DNA from: Winkia neuii
Lineage (GTDB): Bacteria > Actinomycetota > Actinomycetes > Actinomycetales > Actinomycetaceae
Assembly (NCBI RefSeq): GCF_029011175.1
Contig: NZ_CP118946.1
Location: 124,001-188,000, forward strand
Reading direction: 5' to 3'
DNA: 64,000 nt
The position numbers and the translations under genes were made by a program. The notes under the pieces were generated by a model. It worked only from the letters and a program-made list of their open reading frames with translations, had not been told where the DNA came from and did no database searches. Numbering within the stretch: position 1 is the first letter of the stretch; each line of letters starts with the position of its first letter. Shown here piece by piece: positions 53,635 to 62,752 of the stretch.

Positions 53635-54495
53635 CTAGGCCAGAGCTTTCAACGCGTTATACGAGCGGCGTGCCATCTCGATCGGGCCTTTGCCCTCTTC
53701 GGGTTCTCCGTCGATCATGATGTCCTGCTCAAGAACGTAGTAGCCGTCGAAGCCGGCTTCGTTCAGTGCGTCAACTACTGCACGGAAGTCGATGTCGCCT
53801 TCGCCGATGGGGGCGAACATGCCTGCGCGCACGCCCTCGGACCAGGTCAGTTCGTGTGGCAGTAGTTTGTCGGTCATGTCCTTGTGGATGTCCTTGGCGT
53901 GGACAATGTCGACGCGATCTGCATACTTTTGTGTTAGCTTGACGATGTCGGCGCCGCCGGCGGCTAGGTGTCCGGTGTCTAGGCAGAGGCCGATGGAGGA
54001 TTCTGCCATCATCTTCTCGACCTCTTCGACGTTCTGAATCATGGTGCCCCAGTGTGGGTGTACGCAGGCGGTGACGCCGTCCTTGGCAGCCCTTTCCTTG
54101 ATGCGATCTAGGTTATGGAACAGGGTCTTCCAACCTTCATCGTCTAGGACGGGACGGTTGTCGTAGCCTTCGCGGCCAGAATCGCATGCCAGGATCAGGT
54201 ATTCGCCGCCGGCAACGCGGAAGGCTTCCAGTTCCTTTTCCACTGCGGGCATCGGATCGTAGTTGGGGTCATGCATGATGGCCAGGAAGAATGCGCCAAC
54301 CGGTTTCAGGTCGAACTTCGAGATGGCTTCGGCACGGGCTTGCGCTTCAACGGGCAGCCAGCCTTGGGGGCCAAATTCGGTGGCAGTTAGGCCGATTTCT
54401 TTCATTTCAGTGAGTACGCGTTCCGGGCTCATCTGGTATCCCCAGTTCGGGACTTCGCATACGCCCCAGGAAATGGGGGCTCCGGCGATCTTCAT
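53635..54495 (-). CDS. iolE: Inosose dehydratase IolE-like (TIM-barrel)
   Basis: 286 residues. The start KIAGAPISWGVCEVPNWGYQ is the characteristic IolE N terminus. The AP-endonuclease-2 barrel metal ligands are in VTACVHPHWGT (about 140-150), SIGLCLDTGHLAAGG (about 167-181), DIVHAKDIHKD and YYVLEQDIM. It would dehydrate scyllo-inosose to the diketo intermediate. Last gene of the minus-strand operon transaldolase-iolG-iolE, 28 bases after iolG. Confidence 0.88.
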   Translation of the reverse strand: MKIAGAPISWGVCEVPNWGYQMSPERVLTEMKEIGLTATEFGPQGWLPVEAQARAEAISKFDLKPVGAFFLAIMHDPNYDPMPAVEKELEAFRVAGGEYLILACDSGREGYDNRPVLDDEGWKTLFHNLDRIKERAAKDGVTACVHPHWGTMIQNVEEVEKMMAESSIGLCLDTGHLAAGGADIVKLTQKYADRVDIVHAKDIHKDMTDKLLPHELTWSEGVRAGMFAPIGEGDIDFRAVVDALNEAGFDGYYVLEQDIMIDGEPEEGKGPIEMARRSYNALKALA

Positions 54496-54523
54496 TTTTT
54501 CCTTCTTCTATGTTCTGTAGTTT

Positions 54524-55516
54524 TTATAGGTGGATGGGTTTGGAGCCGTCGTGTGCAGATTCTTCTGCGGCTTCAGCAATGCGCAGGGCGGCAAAGCCGT
54601 CTGCGATCGAGGGCGAGATTTCTTCGCCGGCCTCTAGGGCGTCGATGAAGTGGCCCAGTTCGAGGGCGTATGCGTCCGCGTAGCGGTCCAGGAAGAAGTC
54701 CAGGTAGACGTCCTGGGCGTCTGTGACTTGGTTGTTGGAGAAGCGCACGGTGGTGGGGCGAATGTTCTCGGCGAACAATGCGCCGTCCTTGCCGAATGCT
54801 TCCAACCGCTGGTCGTAGCCGGAGGAGCAGTGGCGGGAATTGGTGATGGTTGCTACCGCGCCAGACTCTGCGATCAGAGTGATTACTGCGGCGTCGAAGT
54901 CGCCGGTGTCTGCCAGTTCGGGATCTAGGTTCTGGCCGACGGCCTGAACAGTCTTGATTGGGCCGAGCATGAACTGCGCGGTGTCGAAGTCATGAATGGT
55001 CATGTCCTTGAAGATGCCGCCGGAAACCGCAATGTATTCCTTTGGTGGGGCAGCTGGGTCACGGCTGATGATGGTTAGCTGTTCGATTTCGCCGCCGATC
55101 TTGCCGTCTGAAACAGCCTTTCGGACGGCTGCGAAGGCGGGGTCGAAACGACGGTTGAAGCCCAGCATTACCTTTGCGTCGTATCCTTCGATGGCCTTCA
55201 TCAGTTTTTCTTCGTCAGCAGAGGACATGGCAATTGGCTTCTCGCAAAGAGCCGCCTTGCCAGCTTTCACAGCGGCGGTGATGTGAGCGACGTGTAGTGG
55301 AGTGGGGGAGCCGATAATTACGGCGTCAATGTCGTCTGCCTGGAATAGTTCCTCGGCGTCGGCAACTGCGCGGGCGTCGTAGGACTTTGCAAGTTTTTCG
55401 GCTGCTTCGATGACCGGGTCGGCGATTGCCACTAGCCGCGCATTAGGGTGGGCGGCCAGGGAGCGGGCGTGAACCTGTCCGATGCGGCCTGCCCCAATTA
55501 GACCGAAATTAATCAT
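54524..55516 (-). CDS. iolG: Inositol 2-dehydrogenase, Gfo/Idh/MocA family (minus arm)
   Basis: 330 residues. NAD-binding GLIGAGRIGQVHARSL (about 5-20), the CEKPIAMSSADEEKL segment (about 93-107; the EKP Lys is catalytic), GFNRRFDPAF and FKDMTIHDFD (about 168-177, with the catalytic His). It oxidises myo-inositol to 2-keto-myo-inositol. A second paralogue is encoded at 60601 in the plus arm. Confidence 0.9.
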   Translation of the reverse strand: MINFGLIGAGRIGQVHARSLAAHPNARLVAIADPVIEAAEKLAKSYDARAVADAEELFQADDIDAVIIGSPTPLHVAHITAAVKAGKAALCEKPIAMSSADEEKLMKAIEGYDAKVMLGFNRRFDPAFAAVRKAVSDGKIGGEIEQLTIISRDPAAPPKEYIAVSGGIFKDMTIHDFDTAQFMLGPIKTVQAVGQNLDPELADTGDFDAAVITLIAESGAVATITNSRHCSSGYDQRLEAFGKDGALFAENIRPTTVRFSNNQVTDAQDVYLDFFLDRYADAYALELGHFIDALEAGEEISPSIADGFAALRIAEAAEESAHDGSKPIHL

Positions 55517-55561
55517 TGTGTCTCCTTATAGGTGAAATGGAGTTAGGGACTTTTGGAATCG

Positions 55562-55613
55562 AAAAAGGGGCTGATTCCACCTGGTGGTGTGTAAGCGAAA
55601 TCAGCCCCTTTTT
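55562..55613 (-). terminator. Hairpin between the transaldolase gene and iolG
   Basis: A perfect 15-bp stem AAAAAGGGGCTGATT / AATCAGCCCCTTTTT with a 22-nt loop and T run on the minus strand. It may attenuate transcription so that iolG-iolE is made at lower level or from its own promoter. Confidence 0.8.
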
Positions 55614-55621
55614 AGAACTTG

Positions 55622-56698
55622 TTACGGCTGGGGAAGGATGATGTCGCGAACGAACGCATCCAGGTTTGCGTTGTCGGCAAGGAAGCCGCGCAGGGTACGA
55701 ACGGTTGCGCCAAAGGTGAGGAACTCATCCGGCTTCATTCCGTCAGGCTCGTAGGCGCGCCGGAATTCGTCGATGGACAGCAGAGTCTTCATAATGTTTT
55801 CGGGAACTGGGGCATCCCAGCGCTCCACCATGTCGGCGCCGCCATCGTTGATGCGCTTTTGCCACTTGAACGGTGGGGAGACGACTAGGTCGCCACCGAC
55901 CAGTTCTAGGTAGTGGTTGACGTTGCGGAAGGCAGCGGCGAGCATGCGGGAACGGAGCCCGCGCTTTTCGAATTCGACTGCGGCTCGCTTGATGGCTGCG
56001 ATGCCGGCCCATTCCAGGTGGCCTGGGTCGATTACTAGGCGCTCGCGTTCGGCAACGATCTTGATCCAGTCGTCGAGGCGGCCAACCATAAGGGTAACTA
56101 CTGGCCACATCTTTGAGATGTCCTTGCCCTCTTCTTCGCGGCGCTTGAGTCCGCGTTCAATTGCCTCGCCGGCGGATACTGCCTGTGGCACGGTGAAGGA
56201 TACGGTGACGTTGCAAACTACTCCGCGGTAGGTGGCTTCCTCTAGAGCTTCGATGCCAACTGCAGTGGCTGGGATCTTTACGATGATGTTCGGAGCCATC
56301 TCAGAGAAGTGGACTGCCTGCTCTACCAGCTTTTCGGCGTTGCGGTAGTTGGCGGGAGTGGTCTGCACGGACAGGCGGCCGTTCTTGCCATTCGATTCTT
56401 CAAAGGCGGGTTCAAGCAGCTTGGCGGCCTCGACTGACATGTCTTCGACGGTCTTCCAACCGATCTCGTTCTCGGTTGCCGTGGGCATCTGCTCGGCCAA
56501 TTTCTTGATGTGTGGCCCCCATACGTCCGGGTGGGCTTTCAAAGTGTTGAGGGCGATTGATGGGTTGCAGGTTGCGCCCACGCCGCCCATTTTGATCGAT
56601 TCGCTCAGTTCGTGCAGGTCGGAAGAGTCGTTCCAGAGGGCGGTTTTGGTCTTCTGGGATGCTTCGTAGAGCGGCCCGGGGGTGTATTCCTTCGTCAT
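55622..56698 (-). CDS. Transaldolase-family protein in the inositol region
   Basis: 358 residues. GATCNPSIALNTL (about 41-53, the TTNPS-like motif) and PNIIVKIPATAVGIEAL (about 136-152, the Schiff-base Lys in KIPAT) identify a transaldolase-type class I aldolase; NVTVSFTVPQA and WPVVTLMVGRLDDW follow. The length and sequence differ from ordinary TalA/B. It is first in the minus-strand operon with iolG and iolE, just downstream of the GntR regulator gene, so a role in carbohydrate or inositol breakdown is likely. The substrate is unknown. Confidence 0.82.
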   Translation of the reverse strand: MTKEYTPGPLYEASQKTKTALWNDSSDLHELSESIKMGGVGATCNPSIALNTLKAHPDVWGPHIKKLAEQMPTATENEIGWKTVEDMSVEAAKLLEPAFEESNGKNGRLSVQTTPANYRNAEKLVEQAVHFSEMAPNIIVKIPATAVGIEALEEATYRGVVCNVTVSFTVPQAVSAGEAIERGLKRREEEGKDISKMWPVVTLMVGRLDDWIKIVAERERLVIDPGHLEWAGIAAIKRAAVEFEKRGLRSRMLAAAFRNVNHYLELVGGDLVVSPPFKWQKRINDGGADMVERWDAPVPENIMKTLLSIDEFRRAYEPDGMKPDEFLTFGATVRTLRGFLADNANLDAFVRDIILPQP

Positions 56699-56779
56699 TG
56701 AATCTCCTGGTGGTAGTCAGGACTGGAGAGCCTGCGCTGGCGTCTCCGTGTGAACAATGACAATGGTAGGCAAAGTTAA

Positions 56780-56801
56780 GACAATATGTCAATACATTGT
56801 C
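56780..56801. promoter_or_regulatory. Candidate GntR operator upstream of the transaldolase operon
   Basis: GACAATATGT-CA-ATACATTGTC is an imperfect 22-bp inverted repeat (8 of 10 positions match) in the AT-rich gap before the transaldolase gene. It is a plausible site for the regulator encoded next. Confidence 0.5.
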
Positions 56802-56814
56802 CTAACAAAATAGG

Positions 56815-57564
56815 TTAATTTGCGTTTAGACTCATGGTAAAAGAATATAGTGAGGCCCGGTATATGTGAGCCCCATACTCAATTGCACGCCCTTCAGCGT
56901 CGTAGCCGATGCGCTCCATGGTCAGCACTGCGGCCCCGCGCGATTCCTTTAGCAATTCGGCCTCGGTTTGGGTGGCTTTGCGAGCGCTGATCTTTTGGCG
57001 GGCGGTGTGGGTTGAGACGGAGTTGTTCTTCATGGCCGCGTAGAGGCCATGCTCGCTGAGCTCGGCCGGCTTTGGGGCAATGTCCTCGGGAATGTAGTTG
57101 GTCAGAATTGCCAGCGGCTCATTGTCTGCAAAACGCAGGCGGCGAATATAGGCGACTGGCTGGTCTTCGGAGATGCCTAGCGAGATTGCGACATGGGCGG
57201 GAGGGGTCGTGATGGTGTATTCCAGAACCTTTGTGGAGGGTTTCTTGCCTGCGCGATACAAATCTTCGTACAGGCTGGTTAGTTCTAAATCGCGGTGGAT
57301 AGCCTTTGGGGCGACGATGGTGCCGATGGCCCGTTTTCTAATTACGAGTCCAAGGTCTACAAGGTTTTGGAGGGCGCGGCGGGCGGTAGGGCGCGAGACG
57401 CCTAGCCGCTTAGCCATTGATAGCTCATCTTCGAGCCGGGTTCCTGGCTCTAGTTGCCCGCTGGTGATCAGTTTGCGCAACGGTTCGCTGATCTGGTGGT
57501 ATAAGGGGACTGGTAGGGAGTGGTCAACCCTGATCTGTGGCGCAGCCGGAACTTTCCCTGGCAT
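56815..57564 (-). CDS. GntR/UTRA-family transcriptional regulator of inositol genes
   Basis: 249 residues. Winged-helix GntR domain (about 15-80: PLYHQISEPLRKLITSGQL, SMAKRLGVSRPTARRALQNL) and UTRA effector domain (about 95-245: AGKKPSTKVLEY, YIRRLRFADNEPLAI, ERIGYDAEGRAIEYG, HIYRASLYSFTMSL). The ATG at 57562-57564 is chosen for its GGAGGT site 8 bases upstream. It lies between the two inositol arms and probably represses both in the absence of an inositol-derived effector. Confidence 0.9.
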   Translation of the reverse strand: MPGKVPAAPQIRVDHSLPVPLYHQISEPLRKLITSGQLEPGTRLEDELSMAKRLGVSRPTARRALQNLVDLGLVIRKRAIGTIVAPKAIHRDLELTSLYEDLYRAGKKPSTKVLEYTITTPPAHVAISLGISEDQPVAYIRRLRFADNEPLAILTNYIPEDIAPKPAELSEHGLYAAMKNNSVSTHTARQKISARKATQTEAELLKESRGAAVLTMERIGYDAEGRAIEYGAHIYRASLYSFTMSLNAN

Positions 57565-57770
57565 TGTCGATTTACCTCCAAATTGATTATTGAGGGCGAG
57601 TGCTCCTCGGGTGCCGCCGCTGGTGCATTTGGGACGCATAAAGCGTCGCTTTGGAAAAATGTAGCGGCAAACTCGCACAAAGCATAACCGTGTATTAACT
57701 GCGCTGCCAAGCGGGAAATTCGGTGAGCGGTAGGCGGTTGCGGATACTCTGCAGAGATCAGCCTTATTAA

Positions 57771-57794
57771 TTGTACGTAAAAATGTATTTACAA
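57771..57794. promoter_or_regulatory. Candidate regulator site upstream of iolT
   Basis: TTGTA-N14-TACAA, inside which GTAAA-N6-TTTAC is a second nested inverted repeat, in the AT-rich centre of the 371-base gap (57565-57935) between the divergent GntR and iolT genes. No gene is seen in this gap. Confidence 0.45.
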
Positions 57795-57935
57795 ACAAGT
57801 GAAGCCTGCTATTGTGTTACTCAACTAGGTGCTTGGTTGCAGTATGCTATGTCCCTACCCGTACAGGGGCACCCCGGGCCATCCGCGCAAGGTGGCCTCG
57901 GCTGCTGCTAGTGCCGAAGATATGAGAGGACGAGG

Positions 57936-59543
57936 ATGTCTGATATTAGAGCGCAGTTGCCAGATGGGATGGTCCCGGACAAGGCGGCAGTAAGTGGGCT
58001 TGTTGCTCGTATTAAGGCGAGCGGAAAGCATCGCGCCCCTATCGTACTTGCGATCGTGGCAACCATTGGTTCATTTCTGTTTGGGTATGACACCGGCGTT
58101 ATTGCTGGGGCCCTTCCGTACATGTATCTTCCCCATGCAGCTGGCGGCTTGGCGCTGACAGCCTTCTCGGAAGGTGTAGTCACCGCTATTTTGGCTTTCG
58201 GTGCAGCTTTCGGTGCTTTCTTTGGGGGGCAAATCAACGACCGCATTGGGCGTCGCCGCTCGATTTTGTTCCTAGCGTTCATGTTCTGCTTGGGAACGCT
58301 CGGGTGCACTTTCTCGCCAAACGTCATTGTCATGTATCCCTTCCGTTTTATCTTGGGGTGGGCAGTCGGTGGGGCCTCATCGACTGTTCCTCTGTATCTA
58401 GCGGAAACTGCTCCGAAGTCCATTCGTGGGCCGATCGTGGCATTGGACCAGTTCATGATCGTGTTCGGTCAGTTCATTGCCTACTCGATGAACGCTGTGA
58501 TCGCTCACTACAACCACGCTCCGCAAGCTGTAGTTGGGAGTGATCCTTCCGGCACTTACCAGCGCGGTGATGTGGTCAGCTGGGACATTCTAAAGAATAT
58601 GACGGATGTTGCCGTCCTGGAAGGCAATGGGCACGCCTGGCGCTGGATGCTCGTGTTGGCAACCATTCCTGCTATTGCGTTGTGGTTGGGAATGCGTGTC
58701 ATGCCAGAGTCGCCTAGGTGGTATGCGACCAGGAAGCGTTATTACGAGGCGATCGCTTCGATGAAGCGTCTGCGTACTTCTGATGAAGAAGTTGCTGACG
58801 AAATGTGCGAAATGATCGATCTGGAGCGTGCAGAAGAGAATCAAGAAAAGTGGGGCTTCAAGCAGGCGTTCAAGACTAAGTGGACGCGGCGAATTATTTA
58901 TATCGGCATTGTGCTTGGTATCGGAGACCAGCTTACCGGCATCAATACGGCCATGTGGTACATGCCGAAGATCCTTCACTCGGCAGGCTTTGCTACCTCG
59001 GATGCCATTACCTTGAACGTAGTTACCGGATTCGTCTCGGCGGTAGGGTCTTTGATTGGCATGTGGCTTGTAGGCAAGTTCATGCGTCGCCATGTGGGGA
59101 TGGGCCAAGAGGCGGGTATTGCTGCTTCCTTGCTAGTCCTTTCCGCGATCTTCCACTTTGGGATCCAGCCTTACACGGATGAGGCGGGCAATATTAGCAA
59201 GGCGATTCCTGCCTACATTCCGTGGCTGGTTGTGCTGGTGGTTTCCCTCTTTGTGTTTGCCAAGCAGGCGGGCACGGTCAACTGGGTGCTCATGTCTGAG
59301 ATTTTCCCGGCAAAAATTCGCGGTATCTCGCAGGGCATATCCGTAGGCGCACTCTGGTTCTTCAACGGAATTGTCGCAATGGTATTCCCCTCGATGATGG
59401 AGTTCTTGGGAGGGTCAAAGACGTATCTGATCTTCGGCCTCATCAATATTGGTACCTTCCTCTTCTACTGGAAGGTTGTGCCCGAAACGAAGATGTACTC
59501 TCTAGAGGAGGTCGAAGAACGCTTGCAGAAGCGCTTTTCGTAG
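57936..59543 (+). CDS. iolT: Sugar-porter MFS, myo-inositol transporter IolT-like
   Basis: 535 residues, 12 membrane segments, with the sugar-porter signatures FGYDTGVIAGALPYM (about 50-64), GGQINDRIGRRRSI (about 98-111), PESPRWYATRKRYYEA and PETKMYSLEEVEERL at the C terminus. Actinobacterial members with this pattern in iol clusters import myo-inositol. Transcribed away from the GntR gene, first gene of the plus arm; the next gene follows after 115 bases. Confidence 0.87.
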   Translation: MSDIRAQLPDGMVPDKAAVSGLVARIKASGKHRAPIVLAIVATIGSFLFGYDTGVIAGALPYMYLPHAAGGLALTAFSEGVVTAILAFGAAFGAFFGGQINDRIGRRRSILFLAFMFCLGTLGCTFSPNVIVMYPFRFILGWAVGGASSTVPLYLAETAPKSIRGPIVALDQFMIVFGQFIAYSMNAVIAHYNHAPQAVVGSDPSGTYQRGDVVSWDILKNMTDVAVLEGNGHAWRWMLVLATIPAIALWLGMRVMPESPRWYATRKRYYEAIASMKRLRTSDEEVADEMCEMIDLERAEENQEKWGFKQAFKTKWTRRIIYIGIVLGIGDQLTGINTAMWYMPKILHSAGFATSDAITLNVVTGFVSAVGSLIGMWLVGKFMRRHVGMGQEAGIAASLLVLSAIFHFGIQPYTDEAGNISKAIPAYIPWLVVLVVSLFVFAKQAGTVNWVLMSEIFPAKIRGISQGISVGALWFFNGIVAMVFPSMMEFLGGSKTYLIFGLINIGTFLFYWKVVPETKMYSLEEVEERLQKRFS

Positions 59544-59658
59544 GCAAACGCCCGATAGGGTTGTTTGTAAGAACAAAAGAACATAGTATTGAGATGTGAC
59601 GTCGACGACGACGCGACGCTTCAAAGAGGTGGCGCCCAGCTCAAGGAAAGGAGAGGAA

Positions 59659-60591
59659 ATGACTTCTAAAGCTAGAAATCTGACCGATCCTAGGTACTCG
59701 AAGCTGGCAGTCGGTGTCTGCCCTGACCAGTGGGGCGTTTGGTTCCCCCAGGACGAAAAGCAGATAGAGCCTCGCCAAGCCATGAAGGAAATGGCAGAGG
59801 CCGGCTTCGAAATCCTGGAAACTGGCCCCTACGGCTACTTCCCGACTGACCCGAAGGAACTCACCCGGTGGTGTGACGAATTCGGTTTCAAAGTTGTAGC
59901 TGGTACCGGCTGGGGTATCCTGCACAAAGCTGAGGCATGGCCGGAAACTGAAAAGACCTTCCGCGCCATCGCTGAAACACACGCGGCAGTAGGAGCCGAA
60001 TACATCGTGCACCTACCTCCGCTGTACCGTGACGACAAGTCCTGGCAGTGGACCGATGATCGCGTCCTGCGCCCCGACGCCTGGAAGCTGTACGTGGAAA
60101 ACGCCAACAGGCTGGGGCAGATGCTGCTGGATGAATACGGACTGAAGATGGTGTTGCACCCCCACGGGGATTCGCACATCGAAACCCCCGAAGACATTGA
60201 CCGAATCTTCAAGGCCACGGATCCGAAATACGTGAATCTGTGTCTTGACACCGGCCACATTGTCTACGGCGGCGGCGATCCGATTCAGATGGTGCGCGAT
60301 TACCCAGACCGCATCACCTACGTTCACATCAAGTCCTTTGACGTGGCCCTATCAAAGCAGGCGCACGTGGAGGATTGGCCGTTTGGTGAAGCTGTCGCTA
60401 AGGGAGCCGCGGTGCGTCCTCCAGCGGGCGCGCCCGACATGGTGGCGCTGATTGACGCCCTTTCCAAATTGGACAGGGATATCTATTGCGTGTGCGAGCA
60501 GGATTGTTACCCGTGCGCGCCGGATTTCCCGCTTCCGAATGCTATTAAGACTCGCGAATACTTGGCCTCTATCGGCCTGGGAACCCTGTAG
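59659..60591 (+). CDS. Sugar-phosphate isomerase/epimerase, IolE/IolH-like TIM-barrel
   Basis: 310 residues. VGVCPDQWGVWFPQD (about 17-31), GFEILETGPYG, KMVLHPHGDSHIE (about 160-172), VNLCLDTGHIVYGG (about 189-202) and ITYVHIKSFD give the metal-binding barrel of the AP-endonuclease-2 fold. It is related to IolE but distinct from the one at 53635; it might be IolH or a second inosose dehydratase. GGAGAGG precedes the ATG. Nine bases before the next gene. Confidence 0.82.
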   Translation: MTSKARNLTDPRYSKLAVGVCPDQWGVWFPQDEKQIEPRQAMKEMAEAGFEILETGPYGYFPTDPKELTRWCDEFGFKVVAGTGWGILHKAEAWPETEKTFRAIAETHAAVGAEYIVHLPPLYRDDKSWQWTDDRVLRPDAWKLYVENANRLGQMLLDEYGLKMVLHPHGDSHIETPEDIDRIFKATDPKYVNLCLDTGHIVYGGGDPIQMVRDYPDRITYVHIKSFDVALSKQAHVEDWPFGEAVAKGAAVRPPAGAPDMVALIDALSKLDRDIYCVCEQDCYPCAPDFPLPNAIKTREYLASIGLGTL

Positions 60592-60600
60592 GAGCATGCC

Positions 60601-61608
60601 ATGACAGTAAGAATCGGACTAATTGGATGCGGCGGCATGGGCAGGGCTCATGTGGATCGCATAGTGAATGATTTGGCCGGCGCGAAGGTGGTGGCCGCGG
60701 CTGACCTGAACTTACAGGCTGCCGAAGAGGTCGCAGCCCAAGTAGGTGGGAAGGCCTACGGCAGCGGGGCAGAACTGATCGCGGCCCCGGACGTCGATGC
60801 CGTATTGATTGCGACCTTCGGAAAGGTGCACGCCCCTGACGTAATCGCCGCCGTCGAGGCGGGGAAGTACGTACTGTGCGAAAAGCCGTTGGCTACTACT
60901 GCCGAGGACTGCAAGAAGATCATGCAGGCCGAGGAGAAAGCCGGCAAGAAGCTGGTGACCGTTGGCTTCATGCGGCGTTTCGACCAGGGCTACAACCAGC
61001 TGAAGGATGCTATTGCCGAGGGCGGATACGGCCCGGTGCTGATGGTGCACAACCGCCACCGCAACCCCACCGTGCCCGACAATTACACTTCCCGGATGCT
61101 GATTGACGACACGGCCATCCACGAGATCGACACGATGCGGTGGATGACTGGCGAAGAGATTAAGGCTGTGCGCGTTGATCCCGTCCGCCAGACCAGCCGC
61201 GCCCACGACGGGTTGGAAGAGCCGATCGTGCTGGTGATGTACACCGAATCGGGAATCCGCTTGGATGACGAGGTGAACGTCAATCTGGGGTGGGGCTACT
61301 CCATCGAATGTGAAGTGGTCATGGAAAGCGCGGCAGCCAGGTTGGGCGACCAGGAAAAGACCGTTATTCGTGACGCGAGCGGCAACCGCAATGCCATCTG
61401 CAAATCCCACATAGACAGGTTCAAGGCAGCCTTCGATACGGAAGTGCAGTCGTGGATCAACGCGGTAGCAGAAGATCGCCACACCGGTTCTACTGCCTGG
61501 GATGGCTACGCCGCCACCTCGGTAGTGGATGCCGCACTTAGATCCCAGGAAGAGGGCGGCAAACAGATTGCCGTTGAGCTAATCGAAAAGCCTGCTTTCT
61601 ACAACTAA
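60601..61608 (+). CDS. Gfo/Idh/MocA dehydrogenase (plus arm)
   Basis: 335 residues. IGLIGCGGMGRAHVDRI (about 5-21), CEKPLATTAEDCKKI (about 99-113), GFMRRFDQGYNQL, DDTAIHEIDTMRWM (about 173-186, with catalytic His). It belongs to the inositol 2-dehydrogenase/scyllo-inositol dehydrogenase group (IolG, IolW, IolX); two paralogues in one locus suggest different inositol isomers or cofactors. Confidence 0.87.
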   Translation: MTVRIGLIGCGGMGRAHVDRIVNDLAGAKVVAAADLNLQAAEEVAAQVGGKAYGSGAELIAAPDVDAVLIATFGKVHAPDVIAAVEAGKYVLCEKPLATTAEDCKKIMQAEEKAGKKLVTVGFMRRFDQGYNQLKDAIAEGGYGPVLMVHNRHRNPTVPDNYTSRMLIDDTAIHEIDTMRWMTGEEIKAVRVDPVRQTSRAHDGLEEPIVLVMYTESGIRLDDEVNVNLGWGYSIECEVVMESAAARLGDQEKTVIRDASGNRNAICKSHIDRFKAAFDTEVQSWINAVAEDRHTGSTAWDGYAATSVVDAALRSQEEGGKQIAVELIEKPAFYN

Positions 61609-61761
61609 ACAATCAGGTTTGCTCGGCGCTGCCGCCTGCTCCGAGCGGCAGCAAAGAGTAAACCTGCCCCACAATCAAAAGCCGGAGCAAGCGCCATCGA
61701 TGGCGCAGGCAGCGTAGCTGCCAGCCACGCATACCGTGCACAATGAAGGAAGGTTTTGTCG

Positions 61762-62751
61762 ATGCGTAGGATACCGGAACCGCAGCTGGATGTACTTACC
61801 ATAGGGCGTTCTGGCGTGGACATTTACCCGTTGCAGACGGGAGTCGGACTGGAAAAAGTCACCTCCTTTGGTAAGTTCCTGGGAGGCTCCCCCACTAACG
61901 TTGCGGTTGCAGCGGCAAAATTGCGCCACTCCGCCGCGGTAATCACCGGGGTGGGCGACGACCCATTCGGCAGGTACGTGCGCAGCGAAATGCGCGCCCT
62001 CGGCGTGTACGACACCTACGTGAAGACCAGCAAGACGCTATCTACCCCGGTCACCTTCTGCGAAATCTTCCCGCCAGACAATTTCCCGCTGTACTTCTAC
62101 CGGCAGCCGAAAGCCCCCGATCTGGAAATTACCCCGGAGGATATTCCAGAGGACGCCCTGCAGAAGGCCAAGATCTTCTGGATCTCGGTAACCGGCCTTT
62201 CTGAAGAACCTTCCTTCGGCGCTCACATGCACGCCCTGAAGGCTCGCGGGCGCGAGCACTGGGTGATTGCCGATCTGGACTACCGCCCCATGTTCTGGGA
62301 AGACGAAAAGCTCGCCACTGAACGAGTGGGAGAGGCCCTCCAATACGTCAACATCGCTGTGGGCAACAAGGAAGAATGCCGCATTGCGGTAGGCGAGACG
62401 GAACCAGACCGGGCAGCAGACGCCCTCCTAGATCGCGGCGTAGAAATTGCCATTGTCAAGCAGGGCCCGAAGGGCACCCTGTGCAAGACCAAGGATCGTC
62501 GCATTGAAGTTCCAGTCACCGAAGTAGACGTAGTAAATGGGCTCGGGGCAGGCGATTCCTTCGGCGGCACCCTGTGCCACGGGCTGCTTTCTGACTGGGA
62601 TCTACCAGAAATTATCTCGGCGGCATCGACGGCAGGTGCCCTAGTATGCACCCGCCTAGAATGCTCGACCGCTATGGCTTCCGAGCCTGAAATCCTCGAC
62701 ATGATGAGGGCGCACCCGGAGGCCGAACCACAAGTAACCGAGCGGAACTGA
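61762..62751 (+). CDS. iolC: 5-dehydro-2-deoxygluconokinase IolC
   Basis: 329 residues, PfkB/ribokinase fold. VLTIGRSGVDIYPLQTG, FGKFLGGSPTNVAVAAAKL (about 36-54), VAVGNKEECRIA and the catalytic DVVNGLGAGDSFGGTL (Asp in GAGD, about 265) are typical of IolC. It phosphorylates 2-deoxy-5-keto-D-gluconate. I chose the ATG at 61762, 8 bases after GAAGGAAGG, over the TTG two codons earlier. The gap 61609-61761 has only C/G-rich sequence. Confidence 0.92.
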   Translation: MRRIPEPQLDVLTIGRSGVDIYPLQTGVGLEKVTSFGKFLGGSPTNVAVAAAKLRHSAAVITGVGDDPFGRYVRSEMRALGVYDTYVKTSKTLSTPVTFCEIFPPDNFPLYFYRQPKAPDLEITPEDIPEDALQKAKIFWISVTGLSEEPSFGAHMHALKARGREHWVIADLDYRPMFWEDEKLATERVGEALQYVNIAVGNKEECRIAVGETEPDRAADALLDRGVEIAIVKQGPKGTLCKTKDRRIEVPVTEVDVVNGLGAGDSFGGTLCHGLLSDWDLPEIISAASTAGALVCTRLECSTAMASEPEILDMMRAHPEAEPQVTERN

Positions 62752-62752
62752 C

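Noticed and set aside
60712-61482. 256-codon minus-strand ORF
   Set aside because: It is antisense to the Gfo/Idh dehydrogenase gene, has no ribosome-binding site and no recognisable motif.
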